Notes: generated from the letters alone by a model not told the origin. Shown: positions 51,601 to 62,666, counted from the first letter of the stretch. The stretch: 64,000 nucleotides of DNA from Stichopus chloronotus (GCA_021234535.1 CM037838.1:17739009-17803008); one strand, 5' to 3'. Numbers and translations: made by a program.

Positions 51601-54600
51601 GGGCAAAATTAGCTTTTTCCTCCAAAATCAGCAAATTTCACTGGATTTATCATTGCAGTAATATTATGTCGAACAATGAGTTTTCAGGTAAGTCCTAACA
51701 AAACCTTCACTTAATTGGTCAAATAGTTCTCAAGATATGCTGGAAATACAAATTTTGGGACAAAATTGGTTTTTATTTTAAAAAATCAGCAAAAATTACT
51801 GGATTAATCATTACAGTAATATCATGTTGAACAATGTGTTCTCAGGTAAGTACTTACAAAAATTTAAGTTAATTGGTCTAATAGTTCTCAAGATATGCTG
51901 AAAATACAAATTTTGAGGCAAAATTGGCTTTCGTTCTAAAAAATCAGCAAATTTCACTCTCTTTACTACAAAAGTGATATACCTTGAATATTTCATTCTC
52001 AGGTAAGTTTTCGCAAAACTTTGCATTAAATGCTCAAATATTTCTCAAGATATGCTGGAAATACAAATTTTGGGGCAAAACTGTCTTTTTTCTAAAACAA
52101 TCAGCAAATTTCACTCTCTTTAATACAAAAGAGATATACCTTGAATATTATATTCTCAAGTAAGTCCTTGCAAACTTTTGCATTAAATGCTCAAATATAT
52201 CTCAAGATATGCTGGAAATACAAATTTTGGGGCAAAATTGGCTTTTTCCCCTCCAAAATCAGCAAATTTCACTGGATTTATCATTACAGTAATATCATGT
52301 TGAACAATGTGTTCTCAAGTAAGTCCTAACAAAACTTTAATTTAATTGGTCTAATAGTTCTCAAGATATGCTGGAAATACAAATTTTGGGACAAAACTGG
52401 CTTTTTTTCCCCTAAAAAATCAGCAAATTTCACTCTCTTTACAACAAAAGTGATATACCTTGAATATTTCATTCTCAGGTAACTTTTTGCAAAATTTTGC
52501 ATTAAATTCTCAAATACTTCTCAAGATATGCTGAATATTTTGGGGCAAAATTGGTTTTTTTTTCTAAAAAATCAGCAAATTTGACTCGATTTACCATACC
52601 ACTAATGCATCTCGGACATATTGACATCATGCACAACCTTACCAAGTTTCAACTTAATTGCTCATATGCTTTTCAAACTATCCTGGAAAAACCACAATTT
52701 GGACAGGTCCGGACGCACACACACGCACCCACACAGCCTGGTTTGTTTTCCATTTATTCCGAGGACCTCATTGTGCTTTCTTTTGTTTTTTCTTCCTCAA
52801 CCCTAACCTTAACAGTAGACTGTCTATTGTTAATCTTGAGAGGACCCGGGAAATCTATTGAATTTTCTACAGAGGATCTAAAATCTATTGTTTCGGTCCT
52901 CGATCCCAACCGAAAACAAGGGGACACAGGCACACGCATTGGCACGGACACGTTTTCAGTTATACCACCCAACAGGACCCTCCTGTACCCATGGTTACTC
53001 TACCATGGGGTACCCCTGGGTTGTGGCTACTCATCCACTCCAAGCGTTTCCATGGCAATCATTCTCCCACGGATGCACAGTACACTATATACCTCCACTA
53101 GCCAAGTGACTACAATATCTCATCTTGCCCCTATGGGACGATGAAATATAAGTTGATACTTGAAATATAGGCTATCGGATGTGGGAGGATGTTCAAAATT
53201 CTATAAAACTGATACGTGTGCGAAACTCACGCTATGTAAGGAATGTTGGTTTGCGACGTGAATTAATGCATAGGATTTGATAGCGAAAGCCTCTGATCGA
53301 ATCAGATATTTGTCGACATTCTGAAAAAGAAAAACATCAGCCATAGGATCAGCAGCGGAAAAGCCACGTAAGTTAATCCTTATCACTGCAGCACATTCAA
53401 CACTGCACCAAAATGCCCGCTTAGGAAGCCAAATGATCAGCCCAGTAAAAATCGCTTTCAGCAACTGTAATACTACCCAACAGCAAATGCGGGGAGTTTA
53501 CATTACTAGGCTGTTGAGTATGTGGAATTGCATTACATTTGCTGGGATTGGCATAACATTTTGCAGGGATTCTCTTCCATTGAGATTGTAACATAAATGT
53601 ATAGAAGATTGTCCATGACTGTTGCTGTGTAAAATTTAGCTGGATTGTTCTAGCAGTTCTCTAGCCCCCTTAACAATTCGATTGTAGCCTACAGCTCAAT
53701 GTATGTGTGCATACAGCGTGGTATTGTACATATTCTACGTCTTTGGAGACAACAAGTAAATTCAACTGCTTGACCATTTGTAAATATAACTACGTTCTAA
53801 CGTTAAGCTGTCAGTCTTTGCGAGTTACATTATGCTATAGTTTCTGTAAGATTGGTGTTACGCGGTCTCATCAAAACTCATTTTGCCATACAGAATTTGG
53901 AATTTCACTGATTGATGACGTCATTATTATTATATATATTGTATGATATATTGTATTATCTATTTCTTTGTGGCAAACCAGGAAATAACTTCCAAAATCA
54001 AACAGGTCTTATTACGCCATAGGCTATCCCGAAATTTCGTTCTCGTCAACATGATTACCTCAACACATTGAGCTCAATTGTGGAACAAACCACCCAATGT
54101 CTGGAGAGCCATTGTGTAATCTTGGTACTGCAGGGTAATGATTTATTAAGTGTTGTCAAAAGTGGTCAGATGTTGACAAAAAACAAAGAAAAAAGAATTA
54201 TTTCTATCCCCTCATTTAAAAAGAATATATCATAGTTAGAAAGGATTAAATTTCTCCGGCATGTGTAGTACCAATAAATTTAGAAGTAAAAATAAAAGGA
54301 AAAATATTTGTTTTCCATACAGTACTTTCTACAGTGTCTCGAGAATGGTCAAGAATAAATCACTCTCATTTTGAAAGCATCGATATATTTCCTGTACACA
54401 TTCGGTTCGTAATATATTTCTTAACCTTTGTTGTAATAATAATAATAATCAGAATACTCATTTTTTTACTCATTTTCTTTTTGACATTTCGTACAGGAAA
54501 CCTCGTCCCGTAGTGAAAAATCCTCTCATTTGTAAGGTAACACTCGACCCTACCACATGCCTTTACAAACGAAAACCAAAATGCAAGAAAGCCTGTAAAG

Positions 54601-54629
54601 TGATAGGATGGTTCCCTTCGCGTCATTAA
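48634..54629 (+). CDS. PSP94-like: Secreted PSP94-like peptide with acidic linker, gene E (158 aa)
   Basis: Exons are 48634-48871, 50411-50516 and 54497-54629 (phases 1 and 2), joining to 159 codons including TAA. Signal peptide is 1-21 (SLSLA). The linker starts with an NPNPN repeat and becomes Asp/Glu-rich (residues 31-51), ending GDKPEHGVCY. The eleven cysteines are at 77, 84, 99, 102, 104, 112, 113, 127, 136, 144 and 148, with CFFCKC, ICC, CLY and KCKKACKVIGW. It is the duplicate of D. The signal peptide and exon 3 core are nearly unchanged while the linker has diverged heavily. A TAC to TAA change relative to D removes the last eight residues of D's tail (final residues here FPSRH). Intron 2 is about 1.9 kb longer than D's because of an insertion. 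Confidence 0.92.
50902..53148. mobile_element. ~2.25-kb insertion in intron 2 of gene E
   Basis: Intron 2 of E aligns with that of D up to GACTTCAAAAGAAAAC (about 50900) and again from ATAAGTTGATACTTGAA (about 53149). Everything between is absent from D. It contains the 157-bp tandem array (51571-52671), a (CA)-rich stretch near 52712 and CCATGG/GTACCC-rich sequence near 52990. Possible inverted ends are very short (GGGCAA near each boundary), so the transposon class is unknown. The 197-codon frame 52551-53144 begins in the repeat, crosses the CA tract and has no recognisable domain. Confidence 0.65.
51571..52671. repeat. Tandem repeat, ~157-bp unit, seven copies
   Basis: Units start at 51571, 51728, 51886, 52043, 52200, 52359 and 52519 with TCTCAAGATATGCTGGAAAT or a close variant. 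An eighth degenerate unit follows near 52671. Each contains AAAATCAGCAAATTTCACT, and most contain a splice-donor-like AGGTAAGT or AAGTAAGT. The array lies in the intron-2 insertion of gene E. Confidence 0.9.
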
Positions 54630-54837
54630 AAGGCTGGATTAACTGACCGGACCCACCGTAACCACCTTATCCAGTGTCCTTGATCGATGTAAACTTCAAT
54701 AACGTTACATAGTTGGTAACGGTTTTTTTTTCTCTTCTAAAGTGACTTCGAATATGTGTCTGCACGTCTCTCAAGGTGATATCAATGAAACGATGTAGCA
54801 TGTCTGCAAGTCCTCAGAGTCGAAAAACGTGTTTTTA

Positions 54838-55509
54838 TTAAAGTGATTGCGTGTGTACTGAAAAACCAAAAAGATAAGATTATGTTTGATCTTAACTTTT
54901 TCTTCATTTTTAAATGTACACGCGAGGTTGTACATGACCGGACTATGTCTTTCAATTAAGGAAAATGACAGTAACTACTTCGAAAACAACAGGATTGGCA
55001 TAAAAAAGGAAAAAAACAGAAATCATGTTTGAAAATTAACGGTCCTTACTATAAGCGCCTACATAATCAATATGCAAAAGAACAGGTCTCACTAGTGTAT
55101 CAAAAACATACTTCTCAAGTCGTCGCACCTTGGTAGGTATCGAGAATTGTAGTATTTGGTGAGAGGAAGCACTATATCTACAAATAACCTAGGAACAGAT
55201 CACAACATTGCGGCGTCAGTGATCCTGGGTTTTGACTAACTGAATATTCAATACTAAGTATACTTCCCATTGGCTTACTAAAAGAAGCCCACCATTGATT
55301 TAAGTGAAAACTGGCAACCACTGTATTATCGTATTCTACACTTTTTTGTCATTATGCTAGACGAATTTGAAATTATGTGGCAGAATTAACCAACTAAAAC
55401 CTATTTATTTTCACAGATAGTCTGAATGGTGTAATTAAAAGCCTTATCAAACGTTTGGACATGAAATTTCAATACTTTTACTTTTTGCATACGCACGCAA
55501 TCCCTTTAA
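54838..55509. mobile_element. TTAA-flanked MITE, family 2, 3' of gene E
   Basis: 672 bp begin TTAAAGTGATTGCGTGTGTA and end TACGCACGCAATCCCTTTAA. It sits 209 bp after the stop of E, probably in the 3' UTR, and gene D has the empty site near 43870 (TTTTATTGAAAAGAAATG). AATAAA at 55511-55516, created next to the right end, could serve as a polyadenylation signal. Confidence 0.88.
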
Positions 55510-58500
55510 AAATAAATGAAATATACTCTTGTCCAAGAATCGATGAGGAGAAAAAAGTCACGAGTATGAGCATAAATCTGGCATGGAGTTTGTAGAAGAA
55601 GCCCAAAGGTTTGGCAATGGGACATAAACTGTGCATCATTCCACTGAAAAAAAAGAGAGGACAAAAGAAGCTTTTAAATAACTGAAACTGTCATTCTTTA
55701 ACAGAAATAAACTTGCAACGAAATACTTCTTGTGCTTGTACTTTGTACTGCCCTTCTTCTTTTGATTCTTGCTTTTAAATGGTTCGAAGTAAGGGACGTA
55801 TTACCGTCCTGTTGCACGTTACCGGATCGACTTAGCGCACATTTTCATTCTTTGAGTCCGTTCTAACCATAGGAAATGTGTGTCTGCAAGGACGTAATTT
55901 GCGACTGGAACGTCTCACACACCGCCACTAATCATCGTGAACAGTTAATGATTACTACGCCATCACCAGCTGGGCGTAACATGCTAGAAATGTTTGACAA
56001 AAAGGCACGACAGGCTTTACAGCCACATTTTTAACATACGGGACCATGATATGATAATGCATGGCCGAAATCCTTGACAGTTGGTGTTTTTGTAAGTCAA
56101 TAGAAGACTGATCAATGGTGATATTTTACCACAATGAAAAGTATTCGATGGATGAATTTGTCTAATTTAGGACAAGACATGCAGAGGATGGTCAGAGTAA
56201 TGCAGCAGTTGATACCACAGTTGAAGTGAATCTTGATTTCCTGCTTGAATGAATATTCTGCCTAAAGATATAAAGCTCAGTAAAAATGGACTTGGGGCGT
56301 AAGGTAACAATGAGTCCCGTTTTCACTATATGTAAGCCTAGAAGGGAAGTCGTACTAATCACTTTTTGTATCGTTGAACGTGAAGGATGTCGCGAGAATA
56401 CCAATAAACCCTTTTGTTGATGGGAACCCTGCATAGTTACAGCCGTTAAAAGCCAAAGTATGTTTGAAAAACATTATCACATGGCAGATCGAATCCGTCT
56501 CCGTCCTCTCCTGGTGTTTGTGTAGCAATATGCGTCATCAAGTAAGTACTCTGTTCTGTACTTTGAAGGTCTTATTACAGTACAGCAAAAAGGCTAAACG
56601 TCAGGATGTAATAGTCAGTGTGGATTTGCTTTTGAATCCGAAGTGCGATATTCATGGTGCAAAACTGTAAATGTTAATGAGATTTAACCTTCAAAGTCAT
56701 CATGGTGGGTCTGAAGTCACCAGTACTACGAGCGACCTCACATACAAGCTGCATGTAAATTGCACAAGTCTCAGTCATTAGCTGCTAGTGCAGTAACCAG
56801 CTGTACTAGCAGATGTTTACAAGTACACAAGTAGTTTGCAGTAGATGTCTCCCTGTGTACACTAACATCTGGTAATTTCCACATGACTTTCATGTCAACT
56901 GACCACTTGTTTGCATCTGTATGTAATAAAATAAACCCCCTTTGTGCTTTTCACCTGCAAATCTCACAATTAAATCTAAAAATCTAAAATCTAATTAAAA
57001 GCAACCGGCACACCTGGAAGACACACTGGAAGACTTGTCAAGCACAACAATCCAACTTTCTTTCAGAGAGAGTATAAAAGGAAAATTGACTGACAATTTT
57101 CAGTGTGATCGATAATTGACAATCCCTTTTTCAACTATGATAATTGCTCAAACAAAGTGATAAATGAGTAAATTTGTAGAGTTCAATCAGATAAAATAAT
57201 TGCAATGATTATAGTGATCTTATCTTTTGGTTAGGTTAAGGAACACAAGGGCACAGTTTTTAAGAAAGAAATGGGAAACGACAATTTCTACTTAACCTTT
57301 ACTTTAGGTCTCGTATAAAATTAGATTAAGTGCAGCCGCAGCATCGTTTAACCCTTGAGAAACGTATCCAAAGTGCACGGGGATATTTTTCGGTCGCGAT
57401 TTCGGTTTATCACTTGTTGTACTTGGAAGTTGAAGGACACTAATTAAAGTATATATAACGAGAAAACTAGGACGATTAAAAGATATTTAGCTTTTTTGTT
57501 TTGGACAATCGAAGGTTTCGTAGTGATACTTCGCTCAGAGAGATTTGTCAATGGGAAGGGAGCAGCTCCCAAACCTTCCACCTCTTCTAGCGGAAGATCT
57601 GGATGGTCGACGAAAGGAAGTTTTAAAATGCTATGAATCACATGATAGATGGAAATCTCTGCTATGACTTATGAAGGAGGAACCTTAACTGAAGACACCG
57701 AGAAGGTCTGTATTTTACTATGTAAATTAATGCCAGAGGTTATGGTGGTTAGGTACCCTAAAGAGGTCTTCGAACGGGCAAAATGGTTGTTGAAAATAAT
57801 CAATTTGACACAATCTACCATAACATAGGTTACCTGAATGTTTTGTCCATATGTTGCATGTCAAGCAAAGTAGCCATTTAAATTGACAAATTAAACAACG
57901 AAAAAAATTGTGACCCAAACGGTAACCTCTTATTCTCTTAGCAGTGAGTTCAGCTAAAAGAAAAATCGACGATGCAAAATTTAACTATCATAGTCCATTT
58001 TACCAGCAATTAAAACTTCAAACTAAATTTATCGTATTATGCCGGTGATATACGTGTCGGCAAGTTGAAAGAAAAATTGTCATTCGTCATTGTGAATGTT
58101 ACGTCACATGTCATCAAACACTAACCGATATTTTTAGTTTAACGTATTTGCAACTTTTCCCTATAGCTACGCCAGTCTTTATCGAATAAAACGAACTGTT
58201 ACTGGGCTTCTTCCTTTGTCGCCGTTTCAGATTTGTGCATGTGTGCACAAACGTTTCCGAGATCAAGCATCGAGTATTACCTGCTCCGTATCGCTGGACA
58301 CGGAACAAAGTTGCAGGACGTGCACAGCACATGCATTGAACGTCAAACGAAATATTAATCGGATTTTGATTAATAATCTAAACTTCGCGATACATTTCAT
58401 TTCTGCAGAGACGAATCTGTAATGTGTCTAAGAAAAGTAAACGGCATGACATTGGACAAGTCTGAAGGTAAAAACCTGCCCACTTTTTCAAGAAAATTGC

Positions 58501-59503
58501 ATTTTACTTACACAAAGATTGACAGCTCTTAGGCTTCTTAGAATTCTCTTTTACCTAAGTTATTCCAATGCTACTGTAAGTGAAAGACATATATTTCAGA
58601 TTTCAAGTACCTCGTGGAAATTGAATAGTGAAAATCTCAGTGCGTTCCGACCATGTTTGGTTATGAAATTTAAAAAAAAAAATATGACGGCCATCTTGAA
58701 TTTGTGTAATACCGACAAACGTTAACCGTCATGTTGTTACCTTTTGAGAAGAAAGTTGTTGCATTTTGGTCCAACTTCATTGTTCTTACATTTTGGAGAG
58801 AAATTGTACCATTTCGAACCAACTTCCATAGTTGTTGCACTTTTGGCAGAAATATGTTACATTTTGGGCAAAGTGTGTCGGATTTTGGTCACGAAGTTGT
58901 AACAAAATGGTCAGTGACACACAGGCCATTCAACAGTCCGCCTACGGGTAAGAAATTTGATATTGTTAATTCTCAATGATAATAACAAATGTACACGCTT
59001 ATGTTCTACAAAATTACTTCCACCACACCTTTAAGTAAAACATCACAGGTTTAAAAAGCAGAACATCACGTCTTCACAGCAGAACGAAATGTTGAGGAAC
59101 TTCGCCGAGTACACCAGCTGAATATCCAAAAATTCCGTCGATGCCACAGAAATTGATACCTTCTATATCTATAACCAGAGATATTTCTCATCCCGAGCCC
59201 GTCTATAGTACACGTACCGGGTTCCCATCTTTATCTCCTCATGATCTGCTATAACTTCCTTCTTCTTGTTCCAGGCCCAGCCCATAAAGAACAAATGTAG
59301 CTACGCCATAGCTGGGGGCAGGTTGAGTTTCTTTACCCATTGCAAACAATACTTTTGAAGCCACTAGTTCCGAAGATTTCAGTGGAAATAACAACAAATT
59401 CTAATAACATTATGGAGAAAAGTTTTCCAGTCACGTAATACTGACACCATTTCCAGATGCTTACCTTCAGAGACTGGGAAGGTCAATCTCTAACGACCTA
59501 GGG

Positions 59504-59616
59504 CAGGGGTAGGCAACCTACACGCCTCGCCCCCAGCTATTTCAACTACCCCTTTTGAACTTCCGCTGTTTGGCAATGAACAAGTTAGCCCCGCCCCAGA
59601 AGGGTTGCCGAGCCCT
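59504..59616. mobile_element. Short hAT-like element
   Basis: The left end CAGGGGTAGGCAACCT and the right end read in reverse, AGGGCTCGGCAACCCT, form the terminal repeat of a widespread hAT group. The whole element is about 113 bp with no coding capacity. I could not identify an 8-bp target duplication. Confidence 0.6.
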
Positions 59617-60089
59617 AATCCAGAGGATAATTTTTAACTGTAACATTTATGTCCGCCATGCTACGCCCTGACTTTCTCATTTACGTTCCATCCCGTAGAA
59701 TACATGTATCTCCTTTTCTTAACTAAAGATTGAAGACTGAAGATTCGCGGATGATCTCACATCTATCGTTAAAGTAATTGGTAATGCTCCAACACAATGA
59801 GACTAATATTAGAAACTGCAATTGAAAATTGTGAGAATGAGTCATTGAGAAAAATAATCAGAGATTGAGTTGCCAATTTTCTGACGTAACTTTTTAAGTA
59901 ATGTTGGATGTACATATATGCATCAATCTATAAAGTCAGTTTATCCATCCAATAACTACATTTTGTTACCCGAGTGAGTCACACTTCATACAGACCTATG
60001 GATGACGTCATCAATTTGCTCCTTTTTTTTCCATGTCATCCACATGGTTGTGAGAATTGAATTTTACAGTAATAGTTCCAATTCTTAAG

Positions 60090-60250
60090 AATGGACAGGG
60101 ACCATACTTTATCACATCAATTATGGAGCAGTTGACAAAATTCTCAATTTGTTAAAACAAGTAGGCACTGGAGTAGACAGGGTTGCATTTCCTGCAATCG
60201 GGCAAGAAGGTTTTGTCAAAAGTTTTTCCCGTACTTTATGCGGTAACCAA
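60090..60250 (+). pseudogene. Macrodomain-like coding relic
   Basis: One frame reads TILYHINYGAVDKILNLLK, a short GTGVD segment, then RVAFPAIGQEGF. A helix followed by a beta-strand ending AFPAIG-x-GGF is the central ADP-ribose-binding part of macrodomains, such as those repeated in PARP14-type proteins. The loop has GQEGF where GTGxxG is usual. The frame stops about 20 codons later and no exon boundaries are clear, so it is probably a decayed fragment. Confidence 0.4.
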
Positions 60251-62264
60251 TGCCGCCGCTTCTTTAGATAATGAGAAAGCTTGTGTCTTTATCAATTGAT
60301 AAAGACTACTGTCGTAGTGTTTAACCACTATAAAATCTCCTTGAATAAAGTGTTTCCTTATATCCCTGAATTCTTGGTCCCCTTCAGTGTGTATACTCCT
60401 TTGATCATTCACGTTTGGACCTGTTGTGTAACCCTGTTGCGTAATCGTGGCTAAAGTAGTGCTGATACAGATTGTGCGAGGGCTCCTTGTTTGTTGGGTA
60501 TGAAAGGTCAGACCAAACCTGCATCAACCATAGGTATCGGCTCTACAGGTATTGCCATTACTGATTGTCGACATGTACATCCAGAAGACACTGTTAAAGG
60601 TTCTTTGTAATCATAATTTAGAGGTTTGAATCGCATTAGAAATCTCTCACAACATTTTAGTTCCTCAATCACTCTCGTTACTGCCATTTCAAACATTGAA
60701 TATTTCATTTTTATGAAACAGAAGTGGCCATTTTTTGTCACATAGAAATCGATCGATATTTTGTTAAATTTATTTAAGGTTATGTAACCATGTAGAAACA
60801 TTTTTCACACACACCCTCAATTATTTAGCAAAAAGCACCTTTATCTAAAGTTTGGGGAAAATGAATGTTCTTAATACGTATATAGTGTTTCCACTTATTC
60901 ATTACTTGAGCCATGCACGTTTAATGATACAAGCGTGTGTTGAATTGCTTAATTTTGAATCCTATTGTTGTAAATCGATTCGCCGAGATGTTTACATCTA
61001 AGTTAAGAATGCAATCCAATGTATGCAAAGACATTTTAAAATATTGTTTTCTATGTTTTTTAAGCGCTTCTAAAGCATGCATTCTTTGCACTAATATTTA
61101 AACAAATGACTCACATATGAATGATTTATTTTTCTCTACATTATGTCAACCACAGGACAGTAACAGCCATCGCTAACGCATCAAGAATAAAGTAAGCAAA
61201 TGTTACATACCCCATTAAAAATCATATTTGAGAAGAAAAAGAGGAATTGAAGTTCACGTAAAGAGTAATCTATTCACTAAACTAAAATTTCACTTTTTTT
61301 CTTTTTCTTCTAAATGTCTTATAAAATGTGACATTTCATTATTGCATCCACTATCAAACTGTTTTTAAAATCTTGGGGAAAACTCGTTGGCACACCTTCC
61401 CCCCCCCCCCAGTTCAAGTTCAATTAACAATGCAGCCCGAACGAAAACGTATTATTGTTGTATTTATTGAAAAGTTTTACTTATAAAAGATACTGCTGAG
61501 ATTTTCTGATAGCTTAATTACGACAACACTACTTGATATTTCATAAATATATTTGTTTCTTCATTCAGGTTGTTTTTTCCTATTCAATTGGCAGATTTCA
61601 GTACTGAACATGATGTGCGCACTATAGTTGCTAACGACTAGAGAAGTATAGTCACATGAAACAGAGTGGACGAATTTGTTCAAGCAGTAGGTCGTACTTT
61701 ATGTTTATTTCGGAAGCCTGTGGCAATGTTCATCGCAAAAAAAAATTTAAATTAATGAGCTTATTTTAGGAGACAAAGTACATGTCACCAAAATTAAAAG
61801 AAAACAAAAGACTTTTTCCCAGATGTTACTCATATATCATTTTAGCAATTTGGAATCTCAAGTAAAAGTTAAATATATGGGTAAATCAAACACTCCGTTT
61901 TAAGGATCTAGCATACATACATTGGCATCTATACTTGAAACCCAATACTTGACATAATGTTTTTGTTTTCTGGTGAGCGATCGAACAATACAAGCACTTG
62001 TCTTCTGGAGACGACGGGACATCTTCTCTTTAGTTTGTAATGTTTTGCATGTTAAGTTTATACAAACATGTCAACTGAAACAAAAGAAATAATAAATGTA
62101 TACCTCTTTTCCGATCCCAATTTACCGATTGCCTCATCTTATATTCAGATGAATGGAAGTTACAGATACAAAGTTTGTCCTTGAGACTGTCAAGCCATAT
62201 TTACTATTTGTCATTTTTTTTCACAATTTGTTTATTCATAACTGTTAGACAATATTTTAGAAGA

Positions 62265-62272
62265 TATAAATA
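62265..62272 (+). promoter_or_regulatory. TATA box of gene F
   Basis: TATAAATA begins 113 bp before the ATG, within AATATTTTAGAAGATATAAA. This block matches the D and E promoters, although the rest of the upstream region has diverged. Confidence 0.7.
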
Positions 62273-62377
62273 GAAAGGCAAGGGATTTAAATTGGCAGTT
62301 ACATAGCCACATTAAACACCATCTATCGAGATTTCGAGAAAGAGACCGCTCTACAATTCTGCGAGACACCGAACATC

Positions 62378-62666
62378 ATGAAGCATTGTACAACAATCAT
62401 TATCGTTATCTTCGGGGCAGTAATTGTCCCGAGTCTTGCTCAAGACCTGATTCAGGAACAAGACGTAGACGAATACCCCGACGAAAACTTGAATCAAGTT
62501 GGAGACGAAATGCCTCCAAAAGAGGGAGAAGAACAAAACGGAGAAGAAGAACATGGTGAAGGTGTTGAAGAATACGGGTTGCTTGTTCCAGCGGATTTCG
62601 AAAGTGTCCCTGTGAATACACACGGTCGTGATGACAAACCCGAGCACGGTGCTTGTTACAGGAAAC
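62378..62666 (+). CDS. PSP94-like: PSP94-like gene F, first exon (rest beyond window)
   Basis: Exon 1 runs from the ATG in the AACATCATGAAG context to a phase-1 CGTGAGT donor and encodes 96 complete residues. Residues 1-21 are a signal peptide (IIIVIFGAVIV, cleavage after PSLA). Residues 22-75 are a very Glu-rich linker with several EE and GEE motifs. DDKPEHGACY (Cys93) then matches the end of exon 1 in C-E. It has the longest and most acidic linker of the array. Exons 2 and 3 are not found before 64000. In D and E exon 2 starts about 1.5 kb after exon 1, so here it should lie just past the window. Confidence 0.85.

Larger units (their letters stand above)
47017..55950. repeat. Segmental duplication, copy 2 (contains gene E)
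   Basis: This is the partner of 38474-44312. Its greater length comes from a TTAA element upstream of the gene (47780-48350), an insertion in intron 2 (about 50902-53148) and a TTAA element downstream (54838-55509), plus about 100 bp near 47300. Exons, introns and promoter otherwise align collinearly. Confidence 0.85.
55951..62264. other. Gene-poor spacer between genes E and F
   Basis: No complete gene is seen. Contents are a hAT-like short element (59504-59616), a macrodomain-like coding relic (60090-60250), C-rich runs near 61400 and scattered short frames. A frame at 58216-58422 has a CSVSLDTEQSC motif reminiscent of exon 3, but with wrong spacing and phase. Confidence 0.45.

Noticed and set aside
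52551..53144. Longest open frame of the window (197 codons)
   Set aside because: It begins in the 157-bp tandem repeat, crosses a CA-rich tract, lies in an insertion absent from D and shows no domain.
56464..56670. Frame with WCLCSNM before GTAAGT, faintly like exon 2
   Set aside because: It lacks the other cysteines and the acceptor; too little to call.
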